Positions 32,541 to 41,693 are shown, counted from the first letter of the stretch. The stretch: DNA of 64,000 nucleotides from Pseudarthrobacter sp. IC2-21 (GCF_034048115.1 NZ_CP139145.1:3906001-3970000); one strand, 5' to 3'. Made by a program: numbers and translations. Notes: generated from the sequence alone by a model not told the origin.

Positions 32541-35500
32541 CTAGATCAACGCATCCGAGAGGTGATTCGGCGTGCCGAACCGGTGCGCGGTGATGCTGAT
32601 GGCCTGTTCGTGCAGGAACGGCAGCAGCTCAACACGGCCGGCCTCGGTGACCGGGTGTGCGTAGACCGCCACGTCCGGGCGCCCGTCGACAGCTTCCGCG
32701 AGCGCGGTGGCATCCCCGCCGATCAGCCGGATGCGCGCACCGGACAGCTTGCCCGCTTTGGCGAGGCGCGCCGCTGAAGCCAGCCATCCGGCGTCGGACT
32801 CCACTGTCACCTCGATGTCCAGGCCGGTGAGGACGGCCCGGAACTGGACGGGAAGTTCGACGGCGGTGGATACGGTGAGTGCCGAACCAGCCTGGACACC
32901 GGCGGCGACGGTCCGGGCCAGATGCGCCAGCGGAGCACCGTCAGAAAGGCGGATGCTGACCGGGAGGGCCCGGTACCGGAAGATGTTCCGTTCGGCGCTG
33001 AGGCCGGAGACGTCCTTGGCGGTGCCGAACTCGTCGGCCCAGGCCTGGGCGTCGGATGCGAGGGAGCGCTGCAGGAACCTCAGTTCCCCCGGCTGCAGGG
33101 CGCCCGAAACGGCGTTCAGGACACGCTTCACGGCCGCATTCGCGACGTTGACCGTGGCTGCGCTTTCCTTGCTGGTCCAGTCACCCAGCCCCGCCAGGTA
33201 GTTGGGGCCGCCGGCCTTCGTGCCGGCACCAACTGCCGACTTCTTCCAGCCGCCGAACGGCTGGCGCTGCACAATGGCCCCGGTGATGCCGCGGTTGACG
33301 TACAGGTTGCCGGCCTGGATGGAGTCCAGCCAGACGGCCAGCTCATCCGGGTTCAGCGAGTGCAGGCCGGCGGTGAGGCCGTACTCGATCTGGTTCTGGA
33401 TGGCGATGGCCTCTTCCAGGGTTTCGGCAGTCATGACGCCCAGGACCGGTCCGAAGAACTCGGTGAGGTGGAAATAGGACCCGCGGCGGACGCCATGGCG
33501 CACGCCCGGGCTCCAAAGCCGGCCGGTCCCGTCCAGCTTCTTCGGTTCCACGGCCCAGCTTTCGCCTTCGCCGAGGGTGGTGAGGGCATTGAGGAGTTTG
33601 CCGCTGGCAGGCTCGATGATCGGGCCCATCTGGCTGGTGGGATCCTGCGGGTAGCCCACTTTCAGGGAGGTGACGGCGTCGATCAGCTGGTTGTGGAAGC
33701 GCTTGGACTTGGCGACCGAGCCCACCAGGATCACCAGTGACGCGGCGGAGCACTTCTGACCGGCGTGGCCGAACGCGGAGTAGGCCACGTCCTTGGCTGC
33801 CAGGTCCAGGTCCGCACTGGGTGTGACGATGATGGCGTTTTTGCCGCTGGTTTCGGCCAGGAGCGGGAGATCCTTGCGAAAGGACCGGAACAGCTCGGCC
33901 GTCTCATAGCCGCCGGTCAGGATCACGCGATCCACGGACGGGTGGGAGATCAGCTGCTGGCCGAGCTCCCGTTCGCCCAGCTGCACCATGGTCAGCACGT
34001 CCCTCGGAACGCCGGCCTCCCACAGCGCTTCGATCATCACCGCGCCGCTGCGGCGGGCCTGCTTCGCGGGTTTAATCACGACGGCGGAGCCCGCGGCGAG
34101 TGCCGCGAGGGTGGACCCTGCGGGAATGGCGACCGGGAAGTTCCAGGGCGGCGTCACTACGGTGAGTTTGGCCGGGACAAAGGTGGCGCCGTCGACCTTT
34201 TCCAGCTTGCGCGCCGACTCCGCATAGTAGTGCGCGAAGTCAATGGCCTCGCTGACCTCGGGATCGCCCTGGTCCAGGGTCTTGCCGGTTTCGCTGGCCA
34301 TGACTTCAAGCAGGTCCGCCCGGCGGGCCTCGAGGACGTCGCCGGCGCGGTGCAGGATTTCGGCGCGCTCGTCACCGGACAGGGCGCCCCAGGCCTTGCC
34401 CTTCTCGATGGCCGCCGCAATGACGGAGTTCAGGGTGGCTTCATCACGGATGGTGGCTTTTTCCACCGCAGCGTTGCCCAGTGTGGAGGTCGGGACGCGG
34501 TCCAGGATGGCGCGGCCCCAGTCCCGGTTGGCGGGCAGGGAGGGGTCCGTGTCCGGAGTGTTGTGGAACGAATCATGCGGCAGGGGCTGCGGCGGGAGGC
34601 TGCGGTTCTGCTGCCGGTTGGGCGGGGGCACCTCGTCGTCGAGCTTGTCCAGGGAGGCGAGGAAGCGCTGCTTTTCCCGCTCGAACAAAACTTCGTTGTC
34701 ACTGAGTTCGAACACCGCGGACATGAAGTTGTCCTGGCTGGCACCCTCTTCGAGGCGGCGGATCAGGTAGGCGATCGCGACGTCGAACTCGGCCGGGTGC
34801 ACCACCGGGGTGTAGAGCAGGAGGGAGCCGACGTCCTTCTTGACGGCTTCAGCCTGGCCCTGCGCCATGCCCAGCAGCATCTCGAACTCGATACCCTGCG
34901 GTGCGGTATCTGTGATGCCGCGCTGCTTGGCGAGCAGCCAGGCAAAGGCGATGTCAAAGAGGTTGTGGCCGGCCACGCCGATGCGGACGTTGTTGATGCG
35001 GTCCCGGTGGAGCGCGTAGTTGATGACGCGCTTGTAGTTGGTGTCCGAGTCCTGCTTGGTGTGCCAGGTGGCCAGCGGCCAGTCGTGGAGGGAGGCTTCC
35101 ACCTGTTCCATCGGCAGGTTGGCGCCCTTGACCACACGGACCTTGATGGCGGCACCGCCGTTGGCACGGCGTTCGGCGGCCCAATCCTGCAGCCGGATCA
35201 TGGCGGCGAGCGCGTCCGGGAGGTAGGCCTGAAGGACGATGCCCGCTTCGAGGTTCTTGAACTCGGGCCTGTCCAGGATCCTGGTGAAGACGGCGATGGT
35301 CATGTCCAGGTCCTTGTATTCCTCCATGTCCAGGTTGATGAACTTGGCTTTCTGGCTGGCGCCGCTGCCGGCGAAGGAGGCGGCGCGCTGGAACAGCGGC
35401 GTCAGCTTCTCCACGACATGCTCAACGGCCTCATCGAACGCCCAGGCGGAGTGCGGGGCCACAGTGGAGGAGACTTTGATGGACACGTAATCCACGTCCG

Positions 35501-36038
35501 GGCGGGCCAGCAGTGCGTGGGTGCCTTCGAGCCGGCGGGAGGCTTCGTGTTCGCCCAGGACGGCCTCGCCCAGCAGGTTGACGTTGAGCTTGATGCCGTC
35601 CTTGCGGATCTTGGCGATGGCCGGGCCGAGCTTGGCGTCGGTGGCGTCCACGATCAGGTGGCCCACCATTTCACGGAGGACCCTGCGGGCGATCGGGATG
35701 ACCACCTGCGGCAGGACCGGGGCCATGGTCCCGCCGAACTGCACTGCGCGGCGCATGTACCAAGGCAGGAACGCCGGGACCTTGGGGGCGAGGGCGGCCA
35801 GGTTCCGGGCGGCGACGTGCAGGTCCTCGGGGCGCACCACGCCGTCGACGAAGCCCACCGTGAATTCCAGCCCGTTCGGATCCTTCAACACGCCAGCGAG
35901 CTGCTGGGCTGACGCATCCACGGGCACCTTGGACGCTTCGGTCAGCCAGCGCCGGACCAGGGTGATGGTGTCCGCGGCGAGGGCACGGGCCTGCGGGACG
36001 TCCGTGTGCCCGGAGGTTTCCGTTGCAGTGTGAGTCAT
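32541..36038 (-). CDS. putA: Bifunctional proline dehydrogenase / L-glutamate gamma-semialdehyde dehydrogenase
   Basis: A 1165-residue enzyme that oxidises proline to glutamate in two steps. The N-terminal FAD-dependent proline dehydrogenase barrel spans about residues 100-430 (IKVRVVKGANLPMEQVEASL, TWHTKQDSDTNYKRVINYAL). The NAD-dependent aldehyde dehydrogenase follows (VVTPPWNFPVAIPAGSTLAA, LLAETSGKNAIIV with the glutamate, FGHAGQKCSAASLVIL with the catalytic cysteine). The extra C-terminal domain (SALTVSTAVELPVQFRAVLT) is found in long PutA forms. There is no ribbon-helix-helix repressor domain, so transcription must be controlled by another protein. Two linked signals upstream, a shared 36-bp element and a repeat array, are described separately. 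The start is ATG 36038. Confidence 0.95.
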   Translation of the reverse strand: MTHTATETSGHTDVPQARALAADTITLVRRWLTEASKVPVDASAQQLAGVLKDPNGLEFTVGFVDGVVRPEDLHVAARNLAALAPKVPAFLPWYMRRAVQFGGTMAPVLPQVVIPIARRVLREMVGHLIVDATDAKLGPAIAKIRKDGIKLNVNLLGEAVLGEHEASRRLEGTHALLARPDVDYVSIKVSSTVAPHSAWAFDEAVEHVVEKLTPLFQRAASFAGSGASQKAKFINLDMEEYKDLDMTIAVFTRILDRPEFKNLEAGIVLQAYLPDALAAMIRLQDWAAERRANGGAAIKVRVVKGANLPMEQVEASLHDWPLATWHTKQDSDTNYKRVINYALHRDRINNVRIGVAGHNLFDIAFAWLLAKQRGITDTAPQGIEFEMLLGMAQGQAEAVKKDVGSLLLYTPVVHPAEFDVAIAYLIRRLEEGASQDNFMSAVFELSDNEVLFEREKQRFLASLDKLDDEVPPPNRQQNRSLPPQPLPHDSFHNTPDTDPSLPANRDWGRAILDRVPTSTLGNAAVEKATIRDEATLNSVIAAAIEKGKAWGALSGDERAEILHRAGDVLEARRADLLEVMASETGKTLDQGDPEVSEAIDFAHYYAESARKLEKVDGATFVPAKLTVVTPPWNFPVAIPAGSTLAALAAGSAVVIKPAKQARRSGAVMIEALWEAGVPRDVLTMVQLGERELGQQLISHPSVDRVILTGGYETAELFRSFRKDLPLLAETSGKNAIIVTPSADLDLAAKDVAYSAFGHAGQKCSAASLVILVGSVAKSKRFHNQLIDAVTSLKVGYPQDPTSQMGPIIEPASGKLLNALTTLGEGESWAVEPKKLDGTGRLWSPGVRHGVRRGSYFHLTEFFGPVLGVMTAETLEEAIAIQNQIEYGLTAGLHSLNPDELAVWLDSIQAGNLYVNRGITGAIVQRQPFGGWKKSAVGAGTKAGGPNYLAGLGDWTSKESAATVNVANAAVKRVLNAVSGALQPGELRFLQRSLASDAQAWADEFGTAKDVSGLSAERNIFRYRALPVSIRLSDGAPLAHLARTVAAGVQAGSALTVSTAVELPVQFRAVLTGLDIEVTVESDAGWLASAARLAKAGKLSGARIRLIGGDATALAEAVDGRPDVAVYAHPVTEAGRVELLPFLHEQAISITAHRFGTPNHLSDALI

Positions 36039-36102
36039 GATCGCTCGTTCTTTCCTTGATCTGAAGGGGTCTTATTCATCAGTATGAGCTTCAAATCACT
36101 TA

Positions 36103-36140
36103 AGATAAAGCGACCTTTCCTAAGCAATACAGGTTAGAAA
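36103..36140 (-). promoter_or_regulatory. putA upstream element, shared with the APC permease/LysR region
   Basis: AGATAAAG, then CTTTCCTAA, CAATA and TTAGA occur in this order, with TTAGA starting 31 bases after AGATAAAG. The same order and spacing recurs at 37925-37960 upstream of the permease and LysR genes. The AT-rich dyad TTAAGATAAAG...CTTTCCTAA looks like a LysR-type binding site. It lies 65-100 bp upstream of the putA start. Confidence 0.6.
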
Positions 36141-36160
36141 TCCCAACCCTTCCATGCCCC

Positions 36161-36295
36161 GACGCTCTCTCACTTAATGCGGTTTTTAGGGCAACGCTCT
36201 CTCACTTAACGCAGAAAACCGGAAACGCTCTCTCACTTTCCTGAAGAAAGTGAGAGAGCGTCCGGCGAAAACCGACATTAACTGAGAGAGCGTCC
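36161..36295. repeat. Array of five ACGCTCTCTCACTT repeats, three direct and two inverted
   Basis: Direct copies start at 36161, 36193 and 36224 (GACGCTCTCTCACTTAATGC, AACGCTCTCTCACTTAACGC, AACGCTCTCTCACTTTC). Inverted copies are 36246-36263 and 36275-36295 (ending GAGAGAGCGTCC). Copies are 31-32 bp apart, about three helical turns. The central copies 3 and 4 form a hairpin with a 14-bp stem and loop CTGAA. The array is nearly symmetric about base 36244. It sits in the gap between putA and the APC permease gene; no coding capacity is seen. Confidence 0.85.
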
Positions 36296-36349
36296 AGGGG
36301 GTGGGGCGGAGGGGTTGGTGAGTGGCTTGGGGTGGGTGATGCCGGCGGG

Positions 36350-37813
36350 TCAGGGCAGGTGGCGGTGCATTTCCACGGCTTCCTCGTGGCGCGGGCTGTT
36401 GGGGTTCATTAGCGAGTTTTTCCGGCCGTAGAAGAAGTAGATGGCCAGTCCCACGATCAGCCACACGACGAACCGCAGCCAGGTCTCCCAGTGCAGCTGG
36501 GTCATGAGGAACGCCGAGGCGAGCATGCCGAACAACGGAACCACCGGCATGAACGGCAGGCGGAACGTTCGCGGGGCGTCGGGCTTCTTGTAGCGGAAGA
36601 TGATCACCGAGAGGCAGACGACGACGAACGCGGCCAGGATGCCGATGTTCGTCAGGTCGGCCACGGCCTTGATCGGGAAAACGCCGGCCAGCAGCGCCGA
36701 AGCCACGCCCGCGATCCAGGTGACACGCTGCGGGGTGCCGTGGCGGTCGGTCTTGGAGAACCAGCCGGGGAGCAGGCCGTCGCGGCTCATGGAGAACCAG
36801 ACACGGGTCACGCCGAGGAGGAAGGTCAGCATCACGGTGAGGATGGACAGGACCGCGAACACCGAGATGATGGTGGCAATGACCGGCAGGCCCACGCTGG
36901 TGAAGGCCGAGGCGAAGCCGGCTTTCGGATCGATGTCCTTGTAGTTCTGCATGCCGGTCAGGACCAGGGTGGCTGCCACATAGAGCAGCATGGCGATGAT
37001 CAGGGACAGGATGATGGCCTTGGGCATGTGCTTCTTGCCGTCCGTGGCCTCTTCCGCGGCGGTGCTCATGGCGTCGTAGCCGAACACGGCAAAGAAGACG
37101 GTTGCGGAGCCGGCGAGGACCGGGCCGAACCCGCTGGGCATGAACGGGTTGTAGTTGTTGGTGTCGATATAGAAGACGCCAAGGCCGATGATGAACAGGA
37201 TCAGGACGACCTTGATGGCCACCGCCACCAGCTCGAACCTGCCAAATGCCTTGGTGCCCCTGGACAGGATCCACGTCACCAGGAGGCAGACTGCGATAGC
37301 CGGGATGTTGACGATTCCGCCCTTGCCCTCGTCCGGCGTCGAGGTCATCCACACCGGCATATGGATGCCTATGCCGGACAGGAAGGCGTCAAAGTACCCC
37401 GAAATGCCGATGGCCACCACGGCAACGATGGCAATGTATTCGAGGAGCAGGTCCCAGCCAATGAACCAGCCGATCACTTCACCCAGGGCAACGTAACCGT
37501 AGGTGTAGGCGGAGCCCGCACGCGGGATCATGCCTGCAAACTCCGCGTAGGAAAGGGCAGCCGCGGCGGACGCCAGGCCGGCCACCAGGAAGGAAATCAA
37601 CACCGCGGGCCCCACACCCGGCGTATCCTTGCTGCCTGCGGCCACCAGCCCGGCGAGGGAAAAGATGCCGACGCCGATGATGCCGCCGACGCCGATGGCG
37701 GTCAACTGCCAAAGCCCGAGGGATTTGAACAGTCCGCTGTGCTTGTTTTCTTCTTCGATGTCATCGATAGGCTTGCGCCGCATGATCGACTGACTTATGT
37801 CTTTTGTGCTCAT
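36350..37813 (-). CDS. APC family amino-acid permease (CAT-type)
   Basis: A 487-residue protein with about thirteen membrane helices. ATG 37813 has AGGAG seven bases upstream; a longer open frame to 38572 is antisense to the LysR gene. The N-terminal GLWQLTAIGVGGIIGVGIFS and LSYAEFAGMIPRAGSAYTYG are the defining APC motifs, and FFAVFGYDAMSTAAEEATDG is the conserved helix of the cationic-amino-acid transporter group. Being next to putA and sharing its upstream element suggests that it imports a substrate for that pathway, possibly proline or an arginine-derived amino acid. It is divergent from a LysR regulator. Confidence 0.92.
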   Translation of the reverse strand: MSTKDISQSIMRRKPIDDIEEENKHSGLFKSLGLWQLTAIGVGGIIGVGIFSLAGLVAAGSKDTPGVGPAVLISFLVAGLASAAAALSYAEFAGMIPRAGSAYTYGYVALGEVIGWFIGWDLLLEYIAIVAVVAIGISGYFDAFLSGIGIHMPVWMTSTPDEGKGGIVNIPAIAVCLLVTWILSRGTKAFGRFELVAVAIKVVLILFIIGLGVFYIDTNNYNPFMPSGFGPVLAGSATVFFAVFGYDAMSTAAEEATDGKKHMPKAIILSLIIAMLLYVAATLVLTGMQNYKDIDPKAGFASAFTSVGLPVIATIISVFAVLSILTVMLTFLLGVTRVWFSMSRDGLLPGWFSKTDRHGTPQRVTWIAGVASALLAGVFPIKAVADLTNIGILAAFVVVCLSVIIFRYKKPDAPRTFRLPFMPVVPLFGMLASAFLMTQLHWETWLRFVVWLIVGLAIYFFYGRKNSLMNPNSPRHEEAVEMHRHLP

Positions 37814-37924
37814 CAGGAACTCCTGCATGGGGGTGCGGCCCCAGCACGGCACCCTTGCGACTAGCTGCGGCGGGCTGTGATGGGGGTAACTCAGGTACAA
37901 CAGTATGCAAGCACTCTTTGCGTT

Positions 37925-37960
37925 AGATAAAGTGAATCTTTCTAACCAATATCCATTAGA
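37925..37960 (-). promoter_or_regulatory. Upstream element of the permease/LysR region, shared with putA
   Basis: AGATAAAG, then CTTTCTAA, CAATA and TTAGA appear with the same 31-base spacing as in the putA region. Two TTAGA half-sites and a CTTTCTAA arm form a LysR-like dyad. It lies 20-55 bp before the LysR start and 112-147 bp before the permease start. It is proposed as the binding site of the adjacent regulator. Confidence 0.6.
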
Positions 37961-37979
37961 TTCGTCAAGGAATGTGGCC

Positions 37980-38894
37980 ATGCTCGATGTCCGGCGCCTC
38001 AGGCTGCTCCGTGAACTGAAGATCCGGGGAACCCTGGCAGAGGTCGCGGAGGCACTGCAGTACAGCCCGTCGTCAGTCTCGCAGCAGCTGGCCCTGCTCG
38101 AAAAGGAAGTCGGAGTGGAACTGCTCCGGAAAACCGGACGCCGCGTCCAGCTGACACCGCAGGCCGAAGTCCTGGTGGCGCACACCGCCCAGCTGCTCGA
38201 GACGCTGGAACAGGCCGAAGCGGACCTGGCGGCCTCGCTGACCACCGTCACGGGAACGGTGCGGATCGCCGTTTTCCAGTCCGCGGCGCTGGCGCTGATG
38301 CCGGGCACCCTGACCCGGATGACGGCGGAGTACCCCGAGGTGCGGATCGAGATGACCCAGCGGGAGCCGGAAACCGCCCTGCACGAGACCTGGGCACGCG
38401 ACTTCGACCTGGTGATTGCCGAGCAGTATCCGGGCCACGCCGCGCCCAGGTACCCGGAACTGGACCGGGTCAAACTGACCACCGATGCCATCCGGCTCGC
38501 CGTTCCGCCGGCGTCCGACGGCGGGGCCGCCATCCGGTCGATCGAGGACACCGCGGACCTGCCGTGGGTCATGGAACCCCGCGGCGCCGCATCACGTCAC
38601 TGGGCGGAGCAGGCATGCAGAAGTGCCGGGTTCGAGCCCGACGTCCGCTTCGAAACCGCCGATCTGCAGGCGCAGATCCGGCTGATCGAGTCGGGGAATG
38701 CCGTCGCCCTGATGCCGGACCTCGTCTGGACCGGCCGCGGCACCACCGCCCGGCTGCTGGAACTGCCCGGCGACCCGCACCGCACCATTTTCACCTCGGT
38801 GCGGCGCTCCAGCGCCCAGCGGCCCGCCATCCTTGCCGCCCGCCAGACGCTCGCCGCCACGGCCGCGTCAGTCAGCGGACCGCCGGAGCGGTGA
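37980..38894 (+). CDS. LysR family transcriptional regulator
   Basis: A 304-residue regulator from ATG 37980, with AAGGA eight bases upstream. The helix-turn-helix is RGTLAEVAEALQYSPSSVSQ, QLALLEKEVGVELLRKTGRR. The effector domain begins near residue 90 (GTVRIAVFQSAALALMPGTL) and ends by about 290. It is divergent from the APC permease and may also act on putA through the shared element. The last codons, GPPER, lie in the first copy of a 32-bp tandem repeat. Members of this group are often activators or repressors of amino-acid catabolic genes, but the ligand is unknown. Confidence 0.9.
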   Translation: MLDVRRLRLLRELKIRGTLAEVAEALQYSPSSVSQQLALLEKEVGVELLRKTGRRVQLTPQAEVLVAHTAQLLETLEQAEADLAASLTTVTGTVRIAVFQSAALALMPGTLTRMTAEYPEVRIEMTQREPETALHETWARDFDLVIAEQYPGHAAPRYPELDRVKLTTDAIRLAVPPASDGGAAIRSIEDTADLPWVMEPRGAASRHWAEQACRSAGFEPDVRFETADLQAQIRLIESGNAVALMPDLVWTGRGTTARLLELPGDPHRTIFTSVRRSSAQRPAILAARQTLAATAASVSGPPER

Positions 38895-38943
38895 CCGACA
38901 GCGGCGCGGTACCGCCGGAGCGGTGACCGACGACGGCGCGGTG
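38880..38943. repeat. 32-bp tandem duplication across the LysR stop codon
   Basis: Two adjacent 32-bp units (38880-38911 and 38912-38943) start CCGCCGGAGCGGTGACCGAC and end GGCGCGGT(A/G). They differ at about three positions. The TGA of the LysR gene lies in the first unit. The second unit has no coding role. Confidence 0.85.
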
Positions 38944-39063
38944 CCGGACCGCGGCGCCCGGCAGCCGCCGTCGTACTTCCCTTTTTTCTGCGTCCCGTGT
39001 GCGCGCGCCGCTGTTTGGTGCGTCACAGCGCGATGCGGGGGCCGGCGATAGACTGGACTCCTT

Positions 39064-39489
39064 ATGAATCGCACAATGTTCAAGTCCAAAATCCACCGGG
39101 CCACCGTCACGCATGCTGACCTCCACTACGTAGGTTCGGTCACCGTTGACCTGGACCTCCTTGAGGCCGCCGATATCCTCCCGGGCGAGCTCGTGGCCAT
39201 TGTGGACGTTACGAACGGTGCGCGCCTGGAGACTTACACGATTGCCGGCGAGCGCGGCTCAGGCGTGATCGGCATCAACGGGGCGGCGGCGCACCTGATG
39301 CACGAGAACGACATCGTCATCCTGATCACGTATGCCCAGATGACCTCGGAAGAGGCTGCGGCGTACGACCCCAAGGTTGTCCACGTGGACCAGGACAACA
39401 GGATCGTCCAGATCGGCAACGACCCCGCCGAGGGTCACACCCCGGGCCTGATGCGCCCGCCGCATGCCCTGAATAACGCCGTCCTGTAG
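39064..39489 (+). CDS. panD: Aspartate 1-decarboxylase precursor
   Basis: A 141-residue pyruvoyl enzyme that decarboxylates L-aspartate to beta-alanine for pantothenate and CoA. It begins [20 protein letters not shown] and contains the self-cleavage site YVGSVTVD (Gly24-Ser25). Later motifs are [20 protein letters not shown] and [16 protein letters not shown] ([13 protein letters not shown]). The C-terminal 15-20 residues ([19 protein letters not shown]) extend the usual length slightly. The start has no ribosome binding site; TAGACT about nine bases upstream could be the -10 of a near-leaderless promoter. It is not in an operon with other pan genes here. Confidence 0.95.
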   Translation: MNRTMFKSKIHRATVTHADLHYVGSVTVDLDLLEAADILPGELVAIVDVTNGARLETYTIAGERGSGVIGINGAAAHLMHENDIVILITYAQMTSEEAAAYDPKVVHVDQDNRIVQIGNDPAEGHTPGLMRPPHALNNAVL

Positions 39490-39540
39490 CCGGAGCGTGA
39501 GTTCCGGCCCACCCCGCCCCCGCACCCTGGGAGGCTGCCG

Positions 39541-40467
39541 GTGGTAGGGGTGCTGCAGGGCTTTTTTGTGGTGTGGTTCATCATCCTGGTGGGCTGGTTT
39601 GTTGGCCGGCAACGGATCCTTGGCGAGAACGCCCGCCAGGTCCTGAGCGCCCTGACCTTCTTCGTGGCCAGCCCGGCCCTCCTGTTCGAGACCCTGAGCA
39701 AGGCCGAGCTGCGGGAAGTCTTCGCCGAGCCGCTGCTGGTGACCGCGGTGGCGGCCCTCTGCAGCGCCCTGGTGTTCTTCGGGATCGTGAAGTTCGTCCT
39801 GAAGCGTGCCCTGCCGGAGGCGCTGATGTCCTCCATGGCGGCGTCCCTGGCGAACTCGGCGAACCTGGGCATCCCCATTGCCGTCTATGTCCTGGGCGAC
39901 GCCAGTTACGTGGCGCCGCTGCTGATCTTTCAGCTGGCTTTCTTCACCCCGCTGTTCCTGATGATCCTGGATGCCAGCACCAGCAGCCACCGCACCACGG
40001 TTGGGGGTTTTATCCTCATGATCCTGCGGAACCCCATGATTGTGGGGTCGGCGCTGGGGCTGTTGGTGGCCGGGATGAACTGGCAGGTGCCGGCCCTGGT
40101 CATGGAGCCCATCCACCTGATCGGCGGTGCGGCCATCCCTGCCATGCTGATTGCTTTCGGCATGAGCCTCCACGGCAGCCGGCCCCTGCAGGCCGCGGCC
40201 GAACGACGGCTGGACACCATCCTGGCCAGTGCCTTTAAGCTGGTGGTGCAACCGGCCATGGCCTACCTTTTTGCCCGCTTTGCGCTGGGGCTGGACGGGC
40301 ACCCCCTGTTCGCGGTGGTGGTGGTTTCTTCCCTTCCCACGGCGCAGAACGTTTTTGTTGCCGCCAGCCGCTACTCCACGGGCCTCACGGTGGCCAAGGA
40401 CACGGTCCTGATCACCACGGTGGTGGCCGTGCCGGCCATGATTGGCGTAGCCCTGCTGCTGAACTGA
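39541..40467 (+). CDS. AEC family transporter
   Basis: A 308-residue membrane protein, starting at GTG 39541 with GGGAGG six bases upstream. About ten helices are present. NSANLGIPIAVYVLGDASYV, PALLFETLSKAELREVFAEP and ALGLLVAGMNWQ match the auxin-efflux-carrier family, whose bacterial members move malonate, malate or other small acids. It follows panD by 51 bp, but any functional link is unproven. The downstream oxidase is 65 bp away on the same strand. Confidence 0.85.
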   Translation: MVGVLQGFFVVWFIILVGWFVGRQRILGENARQVLSALTFFVASPALLFETLSKAELREVFAEPLLVTAVAALCSALVFFGIVKFVLKRALPEALMSSMAASLANSANLGIPIAVYVLGDASYVAPLLIFQLAFFTPLFLMILDASTSSHRTTVGGFILMILRNPMIVGSALGLLVAGMNWQVPALVMEPIHLIGGAAIPAMLIAFGMSLHGSRPLQAAAERRLDTILASAFKLVVQPAMAYLFARFALGLDGHPLFAVVVVSSLPTAQNVFVAASRYSTGLTVAKDTVLITTVVAVPAMIGVALLLN

Positions 40468-40532
40468 CCCGCTGCTGTACCGAACCTGAACCACTCTGAC
40501 CCACCCTGAACCGACCGGACCCAAGGAGCCAG

Positions 40533-41675
40533 ATGGGAACAATACTGGACACCGTTGTGATTGGCGGCGGAGCGATGGGCTCCGCCGCCGCCTGGGCGTT
40601 GGCCCGCCGCGGCCGGCAGGTCACGTTGCTGGAACAGTTCGGACCGGGGCACCACAACGGGGCGTCACACGGCAGCACCCGGAACCTGAACCCGGGCTAC
40701 CACCGGCCGGAGTACGTGGCCATGCTCGCCGAAGCATTGGCCCTTTGGGATGAACTGGAGCAGGACAGCGGCGAGCGGCTGCTCACCCGGACGGGGATCG
40801 TCAACCATGGTCCTGATCCGCGGCTCCCGCTGGTGCAGGCGGCACTGACCGAGGCAGGCATCCGGGCCGAGTCGCTCCGCCCCGACGAGGCCGCCGAGCG
40901 GTGGCGCGGCATCCGCTTTGACCAGCAGGTGCTCTACATGCCCGACGGCGGCCAGCTGAACCCTGAGGCGGCGCTCCCCGCCTTCCAGCGGCTCGCCGCG
41001 GCCCGCGGCGCCGAGATCCGGCATCACACCAGGGTAGTGGAGCTGGAAATCATGGTCGACGGCGTCCGGCTCACCGTGGAGGCCGGCGGGACAGGCGGGA
41101 CCACCGAGGTGGTCACCGCCGGGCAGGCAGTGGTGACCGCCGGCGCCTGGACCGCGAAACTGCTGGCCAGGGCGGCGGGCAGCGGCACGGTGCGCCTCCC
41201 CCGGCTCACCGTGACCCAGGAACAGCCGGCGCATTTCCGTGTTGCCGACGAACAGGCTGTGTGGCCCGGCTTCAACCACACTCCCGGGTCCGGGCCGGAC
41301 TACAGGAACTGGTATTCACCGGTGTACGGGATGCAGACGCCGGGCGAGGGCATCAAGGCCGGCTGGCACGGTGTGGGCCCGGTGGTGGATCCGGACAGGC
41401 GGTCCTTCCTCCCGGAACCCGTCCAGCTCGCGGCGCTGCAGGACTATGCCCGGACGTGGCTGCCCGGCGTCGACGCTGATTCCCTTGAGGCCATCAGCTG
41501 CACATACACCACCACCCCGGACGAGGACTTCATCCTGGACCGGATCGGCCCCCTCGTGATCGGCGCGGGCTTTTCCGGGCACGGCTTCAAGTTCACCCCG
41601 GTGGTGGGGCGGATCCTCGCGGACCTGGCCACGGGCACCCGCCCCGCACCGCAGATCTTCTCCGCGTCGCGCTGA
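40533..41675 (+). CDS. Monomeric sarcosine oxidase / N-methyl amino-acid oxidase family flavoenzyme
   Basis: A 380-residue flavoenzyme with AAGGAG a few bases before its ATG. TVVIGGGAMGSAAAWALARR is the N-terminal FAD dinucleotide-binding motif. ASHGSTRNLNPGYHRPEYVA follows the SoxA/SolA pattern. The cysteine in LEAISCTYTTTPDEDFILDR is at the position of the Cys that covalently holds FAD in monomeric sarcosine oxidase, and GAGFSGHGFKFTPVVGRILA closes the family signature. It would oxidise sarcosine or another N-methyl amino acid to the amino acid, formaldehyde and hydrogen peroxide. The exact substrate is unassigned. Confidence 0.87.
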   Translation: MGTILDTVVIGGGAMGSAAAWALARRGRQVTLLEQFGPGHHNGASHGSTRNLNPGYHRPEYVAMLAEALALWDELEQDSGERLLTRTGIVNHGPDPRLPLVQAALTEAGIRAESLRPDEAAERWRGIRFDQQVLYMPDGGQLNPEAALPAFQRLAAARGAEIRHHTRVVELEIMVDGVRLTVEAGGTGGTTEVVTAGQAVVTAGAWTAKLLARAAGSGTVRLPRLTVTQEQPAHFRVADEQAVWPGFNHTPGSGPDYRNWYSPVYGMQTPGEGIKAGWHGVGPVVDPDRRSFLPEPVQLAALQDYARTWLPGVDADSLEAISCTYTTTPDEDFILDRIGPLVIGAGFSGHGFKFTPVVGRILADLATGTRPAPQIFSASR

Positions 41676-41693
41676 CCGCCAGCGCCGTGCAGG

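Noticed and set aside
33765..35912. 715-codon plus-strand open frame
   Set aside because: It is the reverse of putA; only the minus-strand translation contains the expected dehydrogenase motifs.
36161..36295. Possible CRISPR array
   Set aside because: The repeats occur in both orientations, the spacers are only about 12 bases and partly palindromic, and no cas gene is nearby.
37814..38572. N-terminal extension of the APC permease
   Set aside because: It would be antisense to the LysR gene and lacks similarity to the permease family; ATG 37813 has a clear ribosome binding site.
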